NCBI GenBank assembly: GCA_013399015.1
Contig: VWZX01006814.1
Location: 2,817,340-2,881,339 of the forward strand
DNA from: Galbula dea
Lineage: Eukaryota > Chordata > Aves > Piciformes > Galbulidae
Reading direction: 5' to 3'
Length of the DNA: 64,000 nt
Both the position numbers and the translations under genes were made by a program. Positions 40,116-51,280 of the stretch are shown one piece after another (positions within the stretch are counted from its first letter, which is position 1; every line of letters begins with the position of its first letter). The notes below the pieces were generated by a model. The model made no database searches. It was not told where the DNA came from and saw nothing but the letters and a program-made list of their open reading frames with translations.

Positions 40116-41539
40116 TTTCACAGTAACTAGAGTAACAGGCCCCACACTTGGGAGAAGTCTCCAGGCTCTATAGTATAGCGTAGTAAGTCAAAAATAGCAA
40201 TTTATAATAAGATGAGAGACTTTGAGATCACTCTGACCTTGAATTCTCTGCTGTCTTTTAACAGGGAGAGGGTGAAATTGGACTGAAACAGCCCCTTCGT
40301 TTTATGTAGAGCCACCAATGACCCAGGCTGCATTTGAACCATGGCCCTAGAGGCAAAAGGCTTTGCGTCTCATTGCCAATTCACAGCAAGAACATAACTT
40401 GATCCCACATATAATGCTGAGCAAGGGCTAAGTGTTACTAATCCTTATTCACTTATCTACACCTATTAAAATCACGTGTGAAGGTTTTTCAGGACTTGTT
40501 CCTTTATTGTAATGACTGGTCCTTTTGTAAGGTGTTTTTAAATAAAAAATGGAATTATCTGCCAAAAAGAGAGGAAAAAAAGACAAATGCAAGAATATGT
40601 AGCTTCTTCCTTTGACATATTGTGCTGTATGGTGTTGTTCAGCTTAAACTGAAATGTTGTGGTTTTAGAATGCTAAGAAGAATGTTTAGCCATAATGGTT
40701 TAAAAGCCTCATTAACACAGGTGCTGCACATTATTCTCCAATTCATTCTTATCACCAGAAAAGCCACCTCTGCAAAGGCTGCCTGGCAGTGTCTGTCCCG
40801 CTGGAATGCTTGCCCTTCTCCCTGGCTGCATAATGTGTGGAGGGCAGGATTATCTGACTCGCTAACTATCCCCCTCAGCCCACACAGCTCCAGGATGCTG
40901 AGGAAAATCTACTTGGATAAGATCTTTCAGATTCTGACTTTCGGTGACCCTATGACAGAACAAGATAGAAAACTGCTGCTTTTTAAAATGCCAGGTAGTT
41001 ACTTTCAGCTGCTAACAGATTTCCTGATTCCTGACAGAATTTATAAGCATCCATTATGATTCTAGCTCTTTTTTTTTTCCCATGTAAATTAAGGGTATTG
41101 GTCCTGAAAATCTCCAAGAATTCTTGTGAAAGACCATTACATCCCTCCTGATCAGGCGTTTAAGAAGACAGACCAAGTGGAGTGATGGAAGACATGAGAC
41201 AAGGAACATTCTCTGACTTTTTCAGCCAACAATGGCAGCCAGGGGTGAGTGATGGAAGTTGCTCGTCCAATGGTTTTCTGAGCTCTATCATAGGTCTCCT
41301 AGGCTGTGTTATAGCTGCATTTGGTTATGATATCGTGTTGAGCCCTTTATTGATACATATGCAATCATACAGAAATCTCTTAATTATTGTCTTGCACATC
41401 ATACTGTTTTTTCAGTGATGCTGATGGGAAGTTATCACAGGTAAATCACACCTTCTGGAAGCTGAGCAGCCTAAAATGTAAAATGCCAAGATTTATTCTC
41501 CTATGCTCTCTATACCCATTAATTCCAATCCTCCTACTT

Positions 41540-41555
41540 CCCCCCCCCCCACCCC
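41540..41555. repeat. C-homopolymer tract
   Basis: Eleven C, one A, then four C. This is a simple repeat likely to be length-variable and error-prone in sequencing. Confidence 0.9.
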
Positions 41556-43394
41556 GAAAAATGTGCTGTTCTTTGCACTATTGCTTTTCCAGAAAAAGCT
41601 CTTATCATCATTTCGGTATCTTCATGTATCTTCCCCAGGATCTCAGTAATCTCTTTCTAAAAATCATCTGAAAAGAGCTTTTTTGGCTACTGCTATAAAA
41701 ACATAGCTTCTGAAACCCAGTGATCTGTGATGCATGGATGGATGTTCTGTTTGGGAGCTCTCTTGTCATGTCATGCCAACTCCAAGTCTTCACTTCCCAA
41801 TGCTCCTATAGGCAGCCTGGTTCTTTGTTAGAGGAAAAGAGGACAAAGGGTTTCAGTTTAAAAGATATCAGTATTTTACTAATGCTACTTTGTGACATAA
41901 GCAAATATTGTATTTTCCATCTGTTATGACTAAGTTATGACTAAGAGGTGGTCAGTGCAGGATGAAATAAGAAATAATGGCCTATGAAGTCAGAGGCAGA
42001 AGGCAAAATATCCACAGATCAATATATAGAAGCTGTCCCTGTTGTACACAGCATGTGGAGCCTGTAATCATTCATTCTATTTTCTTTATTTGTTGTTGAG
42101 AATATTGTATACAAAAGATACTATAGAAAGTAATATTGTCTTGTGCACATCACAGTAAGAATAAATGCACTCTGGTTTTATAATAAAAGAAAGATGCAAT
42201 CTTTGTTATGAACACAAGCAATCAAACTCAAGTAATCAAATCCAAGTCCAGTAATTAAGAAAATAAAATCTGATACTGAAACCAAGAAAGGTCTCAAGTG
42301 TCTTCACTCACCTGAACAGCCAGCACCTGCCATTTAGCATCAGTACCCAACTGATGTTAAGTATTAAGAAAACAGTATATTTGTTTCATACACCTGTATT
42401 TTGCAGCTGAATCCCAGGAAAATCACCCCAAATTCAGTCAGAGCAGAGCCAATCTAGCAGTTTGCTCCTTGTGAATCTCTAATGAGCTCTTGGGTGCTGG
42501 GTTGCTGTGTGTCTGAATGGGCCTCTCAGTGCAGTGGTGAGCTCCTAGTTGATTTTCTGGTTTTAGTGAATACATATTTTCATTTGCAGCCGCTGCAAAA
42601 ATTATTCCATGCTGAAAACATGCATTCCTGGACCTTATAAACAAACAGTATAAATAAAGAAGCCAGGCCTTCAAGTGTTACTTTGTTCAAGTGGAACATT
42701 AAATGCAGTACATCATACACCCTTACAGTCACTTACTCCACCCTCTCCTTAATTTATACTTTCTTTTATTTGCAGGCTTTTACAAAAGAATTTCATAACA
42801 TAGCACAAATGGTCATCAAACTGAAAGGGAAAAAAAAAAAGTAGCCCAACACTTTACTCAGAGGTTGAAATTCTGCAGACAGAAATTGTTAAGTCCTTAA
42901 CATATCAATTCAGAGTTGTATAATTCACATCCAGAGCTGCTACCAAGTCACAGGGGGGTGACTTAATATGTTCCCCAACGTCCATTATGTTATCCATATC
43001 CAGGAAGATATCTGTGCCAGGGATTTCTTGAATCAAAGCAATGTCCACCATTCTTCAACTGTGAGCCTGCTGAGATTTTTGGGTTTTTTTCAACTCCTGG
43101 CAAATAGATATCTGGCTCTAGTACATGCCAGATTGATGCACTTTGTGACTGATCCCTTAATAATATTCCGGTCTCCTAGCCCCAGAACACAAAAGCTCAG
43201 CAACTGCACAGATATCTACCTCCAATATTTTTTGCTGATATAAAAAAATCCTATGCTCTCCCTCCCCCAAAATGTACTCATTTGCTTGTGCTAAACCTTA
43301 CAAATTTTTAAATTTTTTTCCATTGCTCTCATATAGGTCTAGCAACAAGCAGGTCTATTTTTGGTTTTAGCAAATCTGGGGAGAGACTATATGT

Positions 43395-43446
43395 GGAAGA
43401 GAAAGAGAATAAGAAAGAGAAAGGCAAGGAGGAGGAGAGAGAGTGT
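43395..43446. repeat. Purine-rich (GA) tract
   Basis: An almost pure A/G stretch of about 50 bases with one or two pyrimidine interruptions, ending in 'gagagagtgtgtgag'. Homopurine-homopyrimidine tracts of this kind can form triplex DNA. Confidence 0.75.
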
Positions 43447-44104
43447 GTGAGTTTTACGCTTGAGGGCTACATTACATCTATGCAATATTTTCTAATACAT
43501 GTATTCATATTAAGATGCTCTACATGACTTCAGTGCTTCCTCCATTATATACAGGTATTACTCTTAAGCCAAGTCTGTGTGTGGACCTGTTTTCCAACTC
43601 TGATTAAAAATTCCAAGGATATAATTGATAAAAAGATAAGCAACCACCTACTGCAAATAAAGCATTTTTTAGAAACCAGGAGCTAAAAGTAAACAGCCCA
43701 GTCTGGTTTGGTTTCTTATATTTTCGTTGCTATACCCCATGAGACTAAATGGGTAGAACTATTTTATAACATTGTGCTGCTGTATAATGTTCTTTAGTTG
43801 CAATATCAGGATATGTTAATATATACCTACGCTTCAGTCTTCAGAAGCTCCTTTCATCTGAACAGATGAGATCTAAGCCATTTTTTTCAGTTTTTTTTTT
43901 CATTTGTGGACCCCTACAAATTTCCTGTGAAAAGTATGGCCCCCTTTAGAATTTCCATATGCAGAGATAACTACATAGCATCTGCGAAACAGTTTTCCTT
44001 AACCTTCTGCTTGTAAAGGTAGGAGTCTGCAGGTCACAGACTGAAAACATTTTCTAAGACCTTACAAGTTAATCAGACTGCACGCCCTTCACCCGTTAGA
44101 CCAG

Positions 44105-44190
44105 TAATACCTCCACTGTACAAAGGTGCTAGTGAAGGGACAGAGAGGATCATTGTTTTCCCAAAAACACCCCCACAGACAGAAACTTTG
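44105..44190 (-). repeat. MIR-like SINE relic, minus strand
   Basis: 'actgtacaaaggtgctagtg' followed by 'aagggacagagaggatcatt' and 'gttttcccaaaaacaccc' parallels the inverted MIR core: ACAGATGAGGAAACTGAGG, CACAGAGAGGTTAAGT, AACTTGCCCAAGGTCAC. Divergence is high, so the call is tentative. Confidence 0.4.
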
Positions 44191-47100
44191 CCTGGGACAC
44201 CATATTTCCAGATGCATTATTAACCTTCACTCTTCTTGGGCAGCAATAGATCTGTCAGCATGAACAGTGGCGATGGACATCTACAGAGTTTCGAAGGCTT
44301 CCTACAAATGAAGCCACTGATCTTCTGTCTACAATGTGGCCTCATGAGGAACCTTCTGCTGCATTTTCAGTAGCACCGTGACTTTTTAAACTGTAAATGG
44401 GCTTTTCCCCTGTTCTTTGGATGTTCTAAAAATCACTACATTCAAGATGTTGTGGGTTTCTTTTTCTTTTTTTTTTTTTGTGGTGTTTGTTTGTGATATA
44501 TGAAGACGACTTCAGAATTGTAGTCAAAGCTATTGCTTCACTGCTTGTTTGCATTGCCAGTAGAGGTCTTATCTTTCTCAGCAGACTACATTGCCACTGG
44601 AGTGCTAACTGAATAAAAAAAAAAAAGCAGGACAGCCCATGAAGTGAAGATCAGAAGTTGAACAAATTGGGAAGCTGCTTTTCATGGAACTGTTAAAAAT
44701 CATCTGGTTTTGCTTATTTTCTCTTAAAATATAACCTTGTAAAATGTGTGCCTGAGTCAAAGTTTCAGCTCCGTTGCCCTTCCACTACAATGTGTGAAAG
44801 TTCTCCCTGCACATTCTGAGATAAGTCTGGACTATTTTTGTTAGAATAGTTAGTGCATTCAGAGCAACTTGTTCCAGCACAGATAAAGCAAGTGGTGCTT
44901 TACAATGTACTAGCTGGTCTTGCTGAAGTGTGTGTTACAACAGGCTAAGTATCACTTCCTCCTCTACACTGGTAATGGGGAGTAAATTGGGACATTCTAG
45001 TTAAGCTGGTGTAAAAAAAAGAATAATAAAATTTTACAATCTTCAGGTCAGGATGAACTCCAGCACAGAGATTCCTAAACTCTGCATGGTAGACCACTGC
45101 TAGTCTGTGGGAGGATGGTGGGTCTGAATGTGCTTATTTCCACTTTTGAGGAATGTAGCTGATGATAATAAGATAAAATTAAGAGTAAAAGAGAAGATAA
45201 AGATGGTCAACAATATGTGCATTGTTTTTCTAACATAATTCTTCCAGTGGCTGTAAGAGATACAACGTGTTCTCAACTGGAAAAGAAAAAGGATTTTATT
45301 TTTGTGAACAGGAGAAGGGTTTCATAGTACAATCTCTGTGAGACAATGGCGTTGATAACATTGAACAGGCAGTGTGGTGAGCAGAGGGACTTGGGCAGTC
45401 TGCCCTCTCTGTACCTTTCCCACACAGACTCTCTAACCCTCACACTGCCCTCTCCCTATGGATCTTCCCTCTACTGGATATTAATTTGGACCACTCTTAT
45501 AGTCATTAAATTGAAGGATTTAAATATTGTTGATCTCTCAATCTCCTGTCATATTCACCTGAAGTTGATCTATGGTTACAAATGTTCAAGCATGATGAGG
45601 TGAGCTACTTTTCTCCAAGAAGCCAAGATAAAAGAGGTAAGATTGTCAGCCAACAAAACTAGGGAAAGTTAAACTTCACACATCTCTCTGCTGAAAAACA
45701 AGCACAATAAATCTTTTAGAAAGTAAAACAAAACAAGGGTGCTCTGTGCTGTTAAGAGAAACAAATCCAGAAGGATTTTACAAGAACTTTTAAGAGTTCT
45801 GGTCAAAGTCATGCTAAAATGTCACATATTGTCTTGAATTAATGTTGGTGCCAGTACCAGAGACTCTATCCCCAGTGTCACAATCTTGGCATTTCGCTTA
45901 AAACCACAGTTCCTGGATGTCTGTCTCTCACAGTCTCTCTACTTTCTTTATTAAAGAACAGAAATATCTATCTTTTATGGTCTTTATGGTCAAGATTCCA
46001 ACTAGGGAATGCAAACAGGAATGTCCTGTAAACTGGCTTAATACTCCAGACAATAAATTTAGGGCATACAAAGACACTTTCTGTTGTCAGCTAGTAGTTT
46101 TTTCCTTCTAGAAAGTATCTTCATTAAGAGCAGGGTTCAGCTTTTACGGAAGTAAAACTTTGGTATATGGTCTATGCCAGTCCTTTAGTCACTGGCTGCA
46201 GGCAGTAGAGCAAGTCAAGTATGGTCATGAGGTGAGTCATGGCACAGTGGAGATGTTGGAGCTAGCTGAGATGACTCACTGTTCGGATCTCTTTATAAAC
46301 TGTACAGGACACTCAGATGGCCAGCTTAAAGCCAGGCAAGACAAAATATTCTCTGACATGTTACTGGTGCACATGATCTTCAAATTAGTCTGTTTTCACT
46401 GCCTTATTCTGCAAAAGGCCTCTGCCTATTGTGTCCTGCTGATGCCAGGAAGGTGAACCTGAAGACATGAGGACCTGCTCAGTCACAAACAACGGAATTA
46501 CAGGAAAAGGAGTGACACTACTGGCAGTGAAAGAGCAATACAAGATGATACTCTTTCATAATATTGTTTGGTTGGAGATAGAGGAAGATGAGTTTGAAAA
46601 AGAACTGTGGCACTTTTTTTTTCTTCCTTAGTACCTTATTTTTTGCATCAGAGAAGATAGCAAACAACACCTGTCCACCACAAACACCTGGAACAAAATT
46701 TGCCTAAATGGAAGGGGTTTTCTGACTTGAAATCTCTAAAACCAGGCCAGATGTCTTTCTAAATGAAATATTGCAGCTCAGCTAGAAATAACAGACTTGA
46801 GGTAGGAACCACTTGTTGAAATTCAATGACCTCTGTAATACAGGACCTCAGAGCTGAAGATCCTAACAGTCTCCTAAAAATCCTACTTTTATTTATTTGT
46901 ATTAAAGTAGTGTTTAGTTCCAAATAACATCTACTTGCAGGAAAAAACCCCCCACATTTGTAAAAAAAATTTTGTTAAATCAAAACTCACATTGCTGTTT
47001 TCTGCTAAGCATTGTACATACACTTAGTAAAAATAGGCAGTCCTTGCCAAAACAGTCTGGATTTTCAAACACCTAACTTTGTGCACAGAAAGAACTTAAT

Positions 47101-49675
47101 GGATTTTGCTACCAGATTTATGCACATAACCTAATTGGTACAACAGGATTTTTGGGCATATCAAGTACCTGAGGCACTGTAGAAGCTCCCTGTGTGTCCT
47201 GAGATGGCTATAGATGCTCACTGATGACAGCACTTATTTGTCCATACAGGAACACCTCAAGGCCTGATTCTGCAAGCTTTTGGTCGTCCTCTCAAAGGGA
47301 ACAGTGAGCATTCATCACTTTTCAGGTCTGAAATCAGGAGGAAGGAAGGAATTTCATATTCCTACTAGACGGTGCACTGCGGCCTTACCAACCTTCCTGT
47401 AATTGTCCCATACTGCAACACTCAGTTTGAGTCATAAATCATGTAGATCTAGTTTCACAGTAAAGTACACAAAATGGTCTGCATGTACTATTTTAGCTAT
47501 GCTCTCCACTCCTGCCTGGACATAGATTGCTCTAGGTCAGAGGGACAAAGAGAAGAAGCCAGACGACGTGTATATTGATAACAATGTGCACAGTTCTTCC
47601 AGGTCCTCATACACAGACTTCTTCTGCCTATGCCATCAAAGGAATCTAGATACCAGTTCATGTGATCTTTGCTTTCTTCTGAAGCCTTCTTTGGTGAAAT
47701 TGCTGCCTCAGTTTCTTGCCTTTGGGAAAGAGGCTAAGCTAAGAAGGCTGGCAAGGCAGAGAGAGAACATGGTGCCTCAGGCAAGCAGTGGAAGTGCCAA
47801 TTCTACCACAATGTCTTGAATGCCAGATTACGTCTTCCCACAGGTTCAGGAGATGTCCTAAGGGTGCTGTTGCCCGAAGAATTACACTGGTTCTTGTACA
47901 ACTGTTGTTGTAAAAAAGGTGAATGGAGCGGGTGTGTATGATAGAACTGTGCCTCAGGTAAAACAGCAGACAAAATACGCTCTTTCTTCTTGTGAATGTG
48001 GATCCCACCCTTGCCCTTCGTGCCTCTCTAATGAGAAAGAAAACTCTCCAATGAAGTTTTACATCTACCATATACCTTGAAATCCTAACATGGTGCATTT
48101 TTTTTCTGTGACACAGGTGCTGATCATGATCACATATTTGCGTTTTGATTTGAAATTGCAAGCCCTTTCTGGTCAGGTGCAGGAAGCCCTCACCTTGCAA
48201 AACAAAGCTTTGTAGGACTAGTGTCCTTGAAAGAAGCTAATAGATACAGAAGGCTGAGGTGGCAGAGGAGAAGAGCAGCTCCCTGACTTCCTTTGGCAGA
48301 GGAATGCTTTCTGAAGGAGAAAGTGAGTCAGGAAAGAGTGGCTTGAAGAACCAGAGCAGAAATGTCCTGGAACTTATTGCATCATCTTTTCCCAGTCTAA
48401 CAGATAAAAGTTGTTTGGAATTACTCCTGTAAATTATCCCTCTACACACTTCCGCATAGCGCTTGCAAGTCCATCTCTTCTGCTCCATGTTTCCAAGGAT
48501 CCTGGATTAAGCAAGGACAGGGAGCTCAGTCGCCAGCCTTACTGTAGCTAATTGCAATACTTCAGGCTGCAATAAGTTTCCCAGAAAGGACCCTGTTCCC
48601 ATGAGCCTGCCAACTGTGCCTCTCCAGAGACACTATCTGGAGGCACCAGCAGCAGACAGAGCCTCTGATGCAATAAATCTTAGAAGCACTCCTGAGACAT
48701 AGGGAGAGCATTTGATGTTGCTTTTATCCTGATTGTTTTGGATAGCTCATTGTCACCTAATTGTACTGTAGGAAGGGCTGTCCATTCCCTCCTGTCTGCT
48801 TACTTGTGCCCTCAGGCTATGTAAAGACTGCATATGCCTGAAACAACAGGCAACCACAAAGTCTCCAGTGCTGCTCTTTTGGTATGCACTAGCTCAGATT
48901 CGTTGTTGCAAGAAAAACCTCTGTCTGTTGATAAATGTTAAGGTATTTTACAAAGAGACTGCTCTGCTCCTTCAGCAGGACTGTCTTTCTCCTTGGCTAA
49001 CTTGTGACTCCTTGGTGTAGTTGGGAGGCCTTTGCCTAGAGAAGGAAAAGAAGGAAGATATACACTTCAGGAGCTGGAGGAAGAGAATGAAGACCAAAAC
49101 AACCTTTAAAGCACAATTGTTGATCAGAAAATGATTTGCTAGGAAATAGTAAAATACAGTAATTTTCTCAGAACAAATGCCCTAGTCAAGCTATTAAAAT
49201 ACTTTCAAGGAGAAGTTAAGAAGGATTTTTCTGAGAACCCTTTCACTTTGTTTGTGCTTTAATAGATCAACTATTAATTAATCTGACTATGAACTTTTCA
49301 GGATCAGAAGCTTATTTGCACATGCACTAGCATAGTGGTGGCTCTGTGCAAAATTCTAACAAATGCTTCTATGGAGAGGAGAAACCATATGCTCCTATAG
49401 TTTTCTGTAAGATGAAAATCTGCATTTGAGCCTTCAGTGGCTCCTGGGAGGAGTGCACTTCTTGTGGAAGTGTGGCTGCCAGCCTACAGACCTGGCTAGG
49501 ATTTGAGCTGGGTGTTTAGCTCTGGCCTTGCAGGAAATACCATACTCATAAACTTCCTAACCTCAATTAAAACCTGTTTTAGACCAAAATGGCATTCTCT
49601 TGGTCAGCCTCCACTGACACTCTTACTGACTGCATTATGATAGTAGCCATAGGCTGCTCTGAAGATCTAAGGTAT
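44191..49675. other. Intergenic stretch, nothing recognised
   Basis: No gene supported. A- and T-runs occur near 44463, 44618 and 46613. The 153-codon minus frame at 47739-48200 has no domain I recognise. A possible MITE end at about 47258 was not strong enough to call. Confidence 0.5.
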
Positions 49676-50095
49676 TGTCCTGGTTTTGCTGGGCCAGCCA
49701 AGGTCAGCAGGCCATTAGCAGTTTGGAATCAGCCAGGACAGCTGACCCAAGTTGGCTACAGGTGTGTCCCATACCATAAACTTCACCATGAGTATAAAGG
49801 GGGCAGGTTGGAGAGAAGATGGGTTCTCTTTCTTGGGCTCTTTCTACCTCTGTTTGTTTTCCTTCTCCTGTGGTCTGCCTGCCTGTTTATTGTGATCACC
49901 AGTGTACTTTTGCTGGGTTATGTATAACTTTGTATCCTTTATATTGGTATCAGTTTTGATGTTTCTTTAAATCTGGTTTTGTTTTAACTGATTTTTTTTT
50001 TCCTTTTCCTAATCTCCCTTCTCTGCTGGGGAGGGGTCATTGAGGGATAGAGCAACTGCTACAGTTTAGCCTCAGATGCAGGCTACACATAGACA
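49676..50095 (+). mobile_element. Solo LTR, copy B (ERVL-like)
   Basis: The element starts 'tgtcctggttttgctggg' and ends 'ggctacacatagaca'. It is flanked on both sides by the identical pentamer ggtat (49671-49675 and 50096-50100), a perfect 5-bp target-site duplication. A TATAAA lies at 49793-49798. It is the same family as the LTR at 30328-30721, with TATA boxes at similar offsets (about 117 and 130 bases) and shared ends 'gatagagc' and 'tttagcc'. The open frame at 49589-49927 is a by-product of the U3 sequence. There is no internal provirus. It is non-coding. Confidence 0.88.
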
Positions 50096-50164
50096 GGTAT
50101 TCAGGACAGAAAAACATGGGGGAAGAAACAGTTGTGTACTGAAGAGCATGAAACCTAAGTGGTC

Positions 50165-50242
50165 TGATCCGGAAAAAAAAATGAGGCATGAGAGAATGCA
50201 CTGACTTGCTTGTAGTCTGAGGATAGCTCAGCTGGGACATGG
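50165..50242 (-). repeat. MIR-like SINE relic, minus strand
   Basis: 'aaaaatgaggcatgagagaa' followed by 'tgcactgacttgcttgtagt' and 'ctgaggatagctcagctggg' follows the inverted MIR order: GAGGCACAGAGAG, TGACTTGCCCA, AGGTCACACAGC. It sits about 70 bases from the right target duplication of the neighbouring LTR. Limits are approximate. Confidence 0.5.
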
Positions 50243-50487
50243 TGGGATAATTAGTCTGTGATGGACAGATAAAGGCTTTTTTAGGAAAGACAGACAGGGA
50301 AGAAGAGGAGGGTATGTACCTTCTATGTGAAGGTACAGCACAAACCTATGGGAAGCAAGAGACAGGCTGGTTGCAAGCTTTAGGGATCAAAGGGTTGCAC
50401 TGTAATGGGTTTTTTGCAGATTACCTGATTAGCCTGACCAAGTCAATCAAGTATTTAAAAAATTAGGAGTCTCCAGATCACAGTCCA

Positions 50488-51280
50488 CAGTGATATTGGG
50501 AGAATTTAACCTCCCTGATTTCAGCTGGAAGGACAAGACAGTGGGATGCAACAGGTTCAGAAGGTCTCTGGAATGTGTTGAGGAAAACTTAACACAGATG
50601 GTATATGGCCAAAGGTAGGTGATAGTCCTCTGGACTTGCTACTCACAAACAAGGAAGAATGGGTGAGGGATGTGATAATCAAAAGCAGCCTCAGCTGTAG
50701 TGGTTACAAGGAGCTCACAGTCCTGATGTGTTTGAAGACAACAAGCAGTAGAGCATGAACCTGGGGTTTCAGAAGAACAGACTTTAGCATACAAATTAGG
50801 ACATCACAGTCTAAACAGATGGATCACTAGATGAATGAAAGACTGTTTGGATGACCAAGCTCATGGATAGTCGTTAATGGGTTGAAACCCTTGTTGGCAG
50901 TGGTAGGTAAGGCCTACCCTGGGACTGGTCCTCTGACATTTCTGTTAATGACCTGGAGGACTTTTCATCGCATTTGCAGAAGACAACAAATTGGAAACAG
51001 CAATTGACGTGGTCAAGGGCAGGGCTGCCATCCAGAGAGAGTTAGAAGGACTGGAGGAATGGGTCAACAGGAAATAATGAAATTCAGCAAGAACAAATGC
51101 AAAGTCCTAACTCTTAATTGTCTCATCTCTAGTCCTTGGAGGCTTTTGAAACCTGACTGGACAAAACTCTAAACAAGTGTGTCTGAATTAAGAGCTAAAT
51201 CTCCTTTTAGCAGGAGGTGGGACTAGAGATGTCAATGTCCTTTCCAACATGAGTTGTTCTGTCATTATGGTATGATCGGA
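50488..51280 (+). pseudogene. CR1 LINE with internal deletions (endonuclease and RT remnants)
   Basis: From 50498 the + strand encodes GEFNLPDFSWKDKTVG, matching the conserved GDFN stretch of the CR1 apurinic-type endonuclease. Around 50631 it encodes DLLLTNKEEW, and the following SGY replaces the catalytic SDH. Around 50845 the text resumes inside the reverse transcriptase (LDDQAHG then a stop). At about 50971 it gives FAEDNKL in place of the catalytic FADDTKL motif. After about 51112 it jumps to the CR1 3' region, 'ggaggcttttgaaacctgac' and 'agcaggaggtgggactagag', ending near 'ttctgtcattatgg'. Several stops and frameshifts are present. The full ORF2 would be about 900 residues, so large parts are missing. 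The element is dead. Confidence 0.85.

Larger units (their letters stand above)
40116..44104. other. Intergenic stretch, no supported gene
   Basis: It contains a 145-codon frame at 40622-41059 (+) without a recognisable domain, a C-run at 41540-41555 and a purine-rich tract at 43395-43446. I found no repeat family here. Confidence 0.5.

Noticed and set aside
40622..41059. 145-codon frame on the plus strand
   Set aside because: Composition is unremarkable and I recognise no family. There is no supporting exon structure.
47258..47345. 'aaggcctgattctgcaagc' resembling a MITE terminus
   Set aside because: No inverted partner or centre could be recognised downstream.
47739..48200. 153-codon frame on the minus strand
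   Set aside because: No known motif, and basic and Cys/His residues are scattered without zinc-finger spacing.
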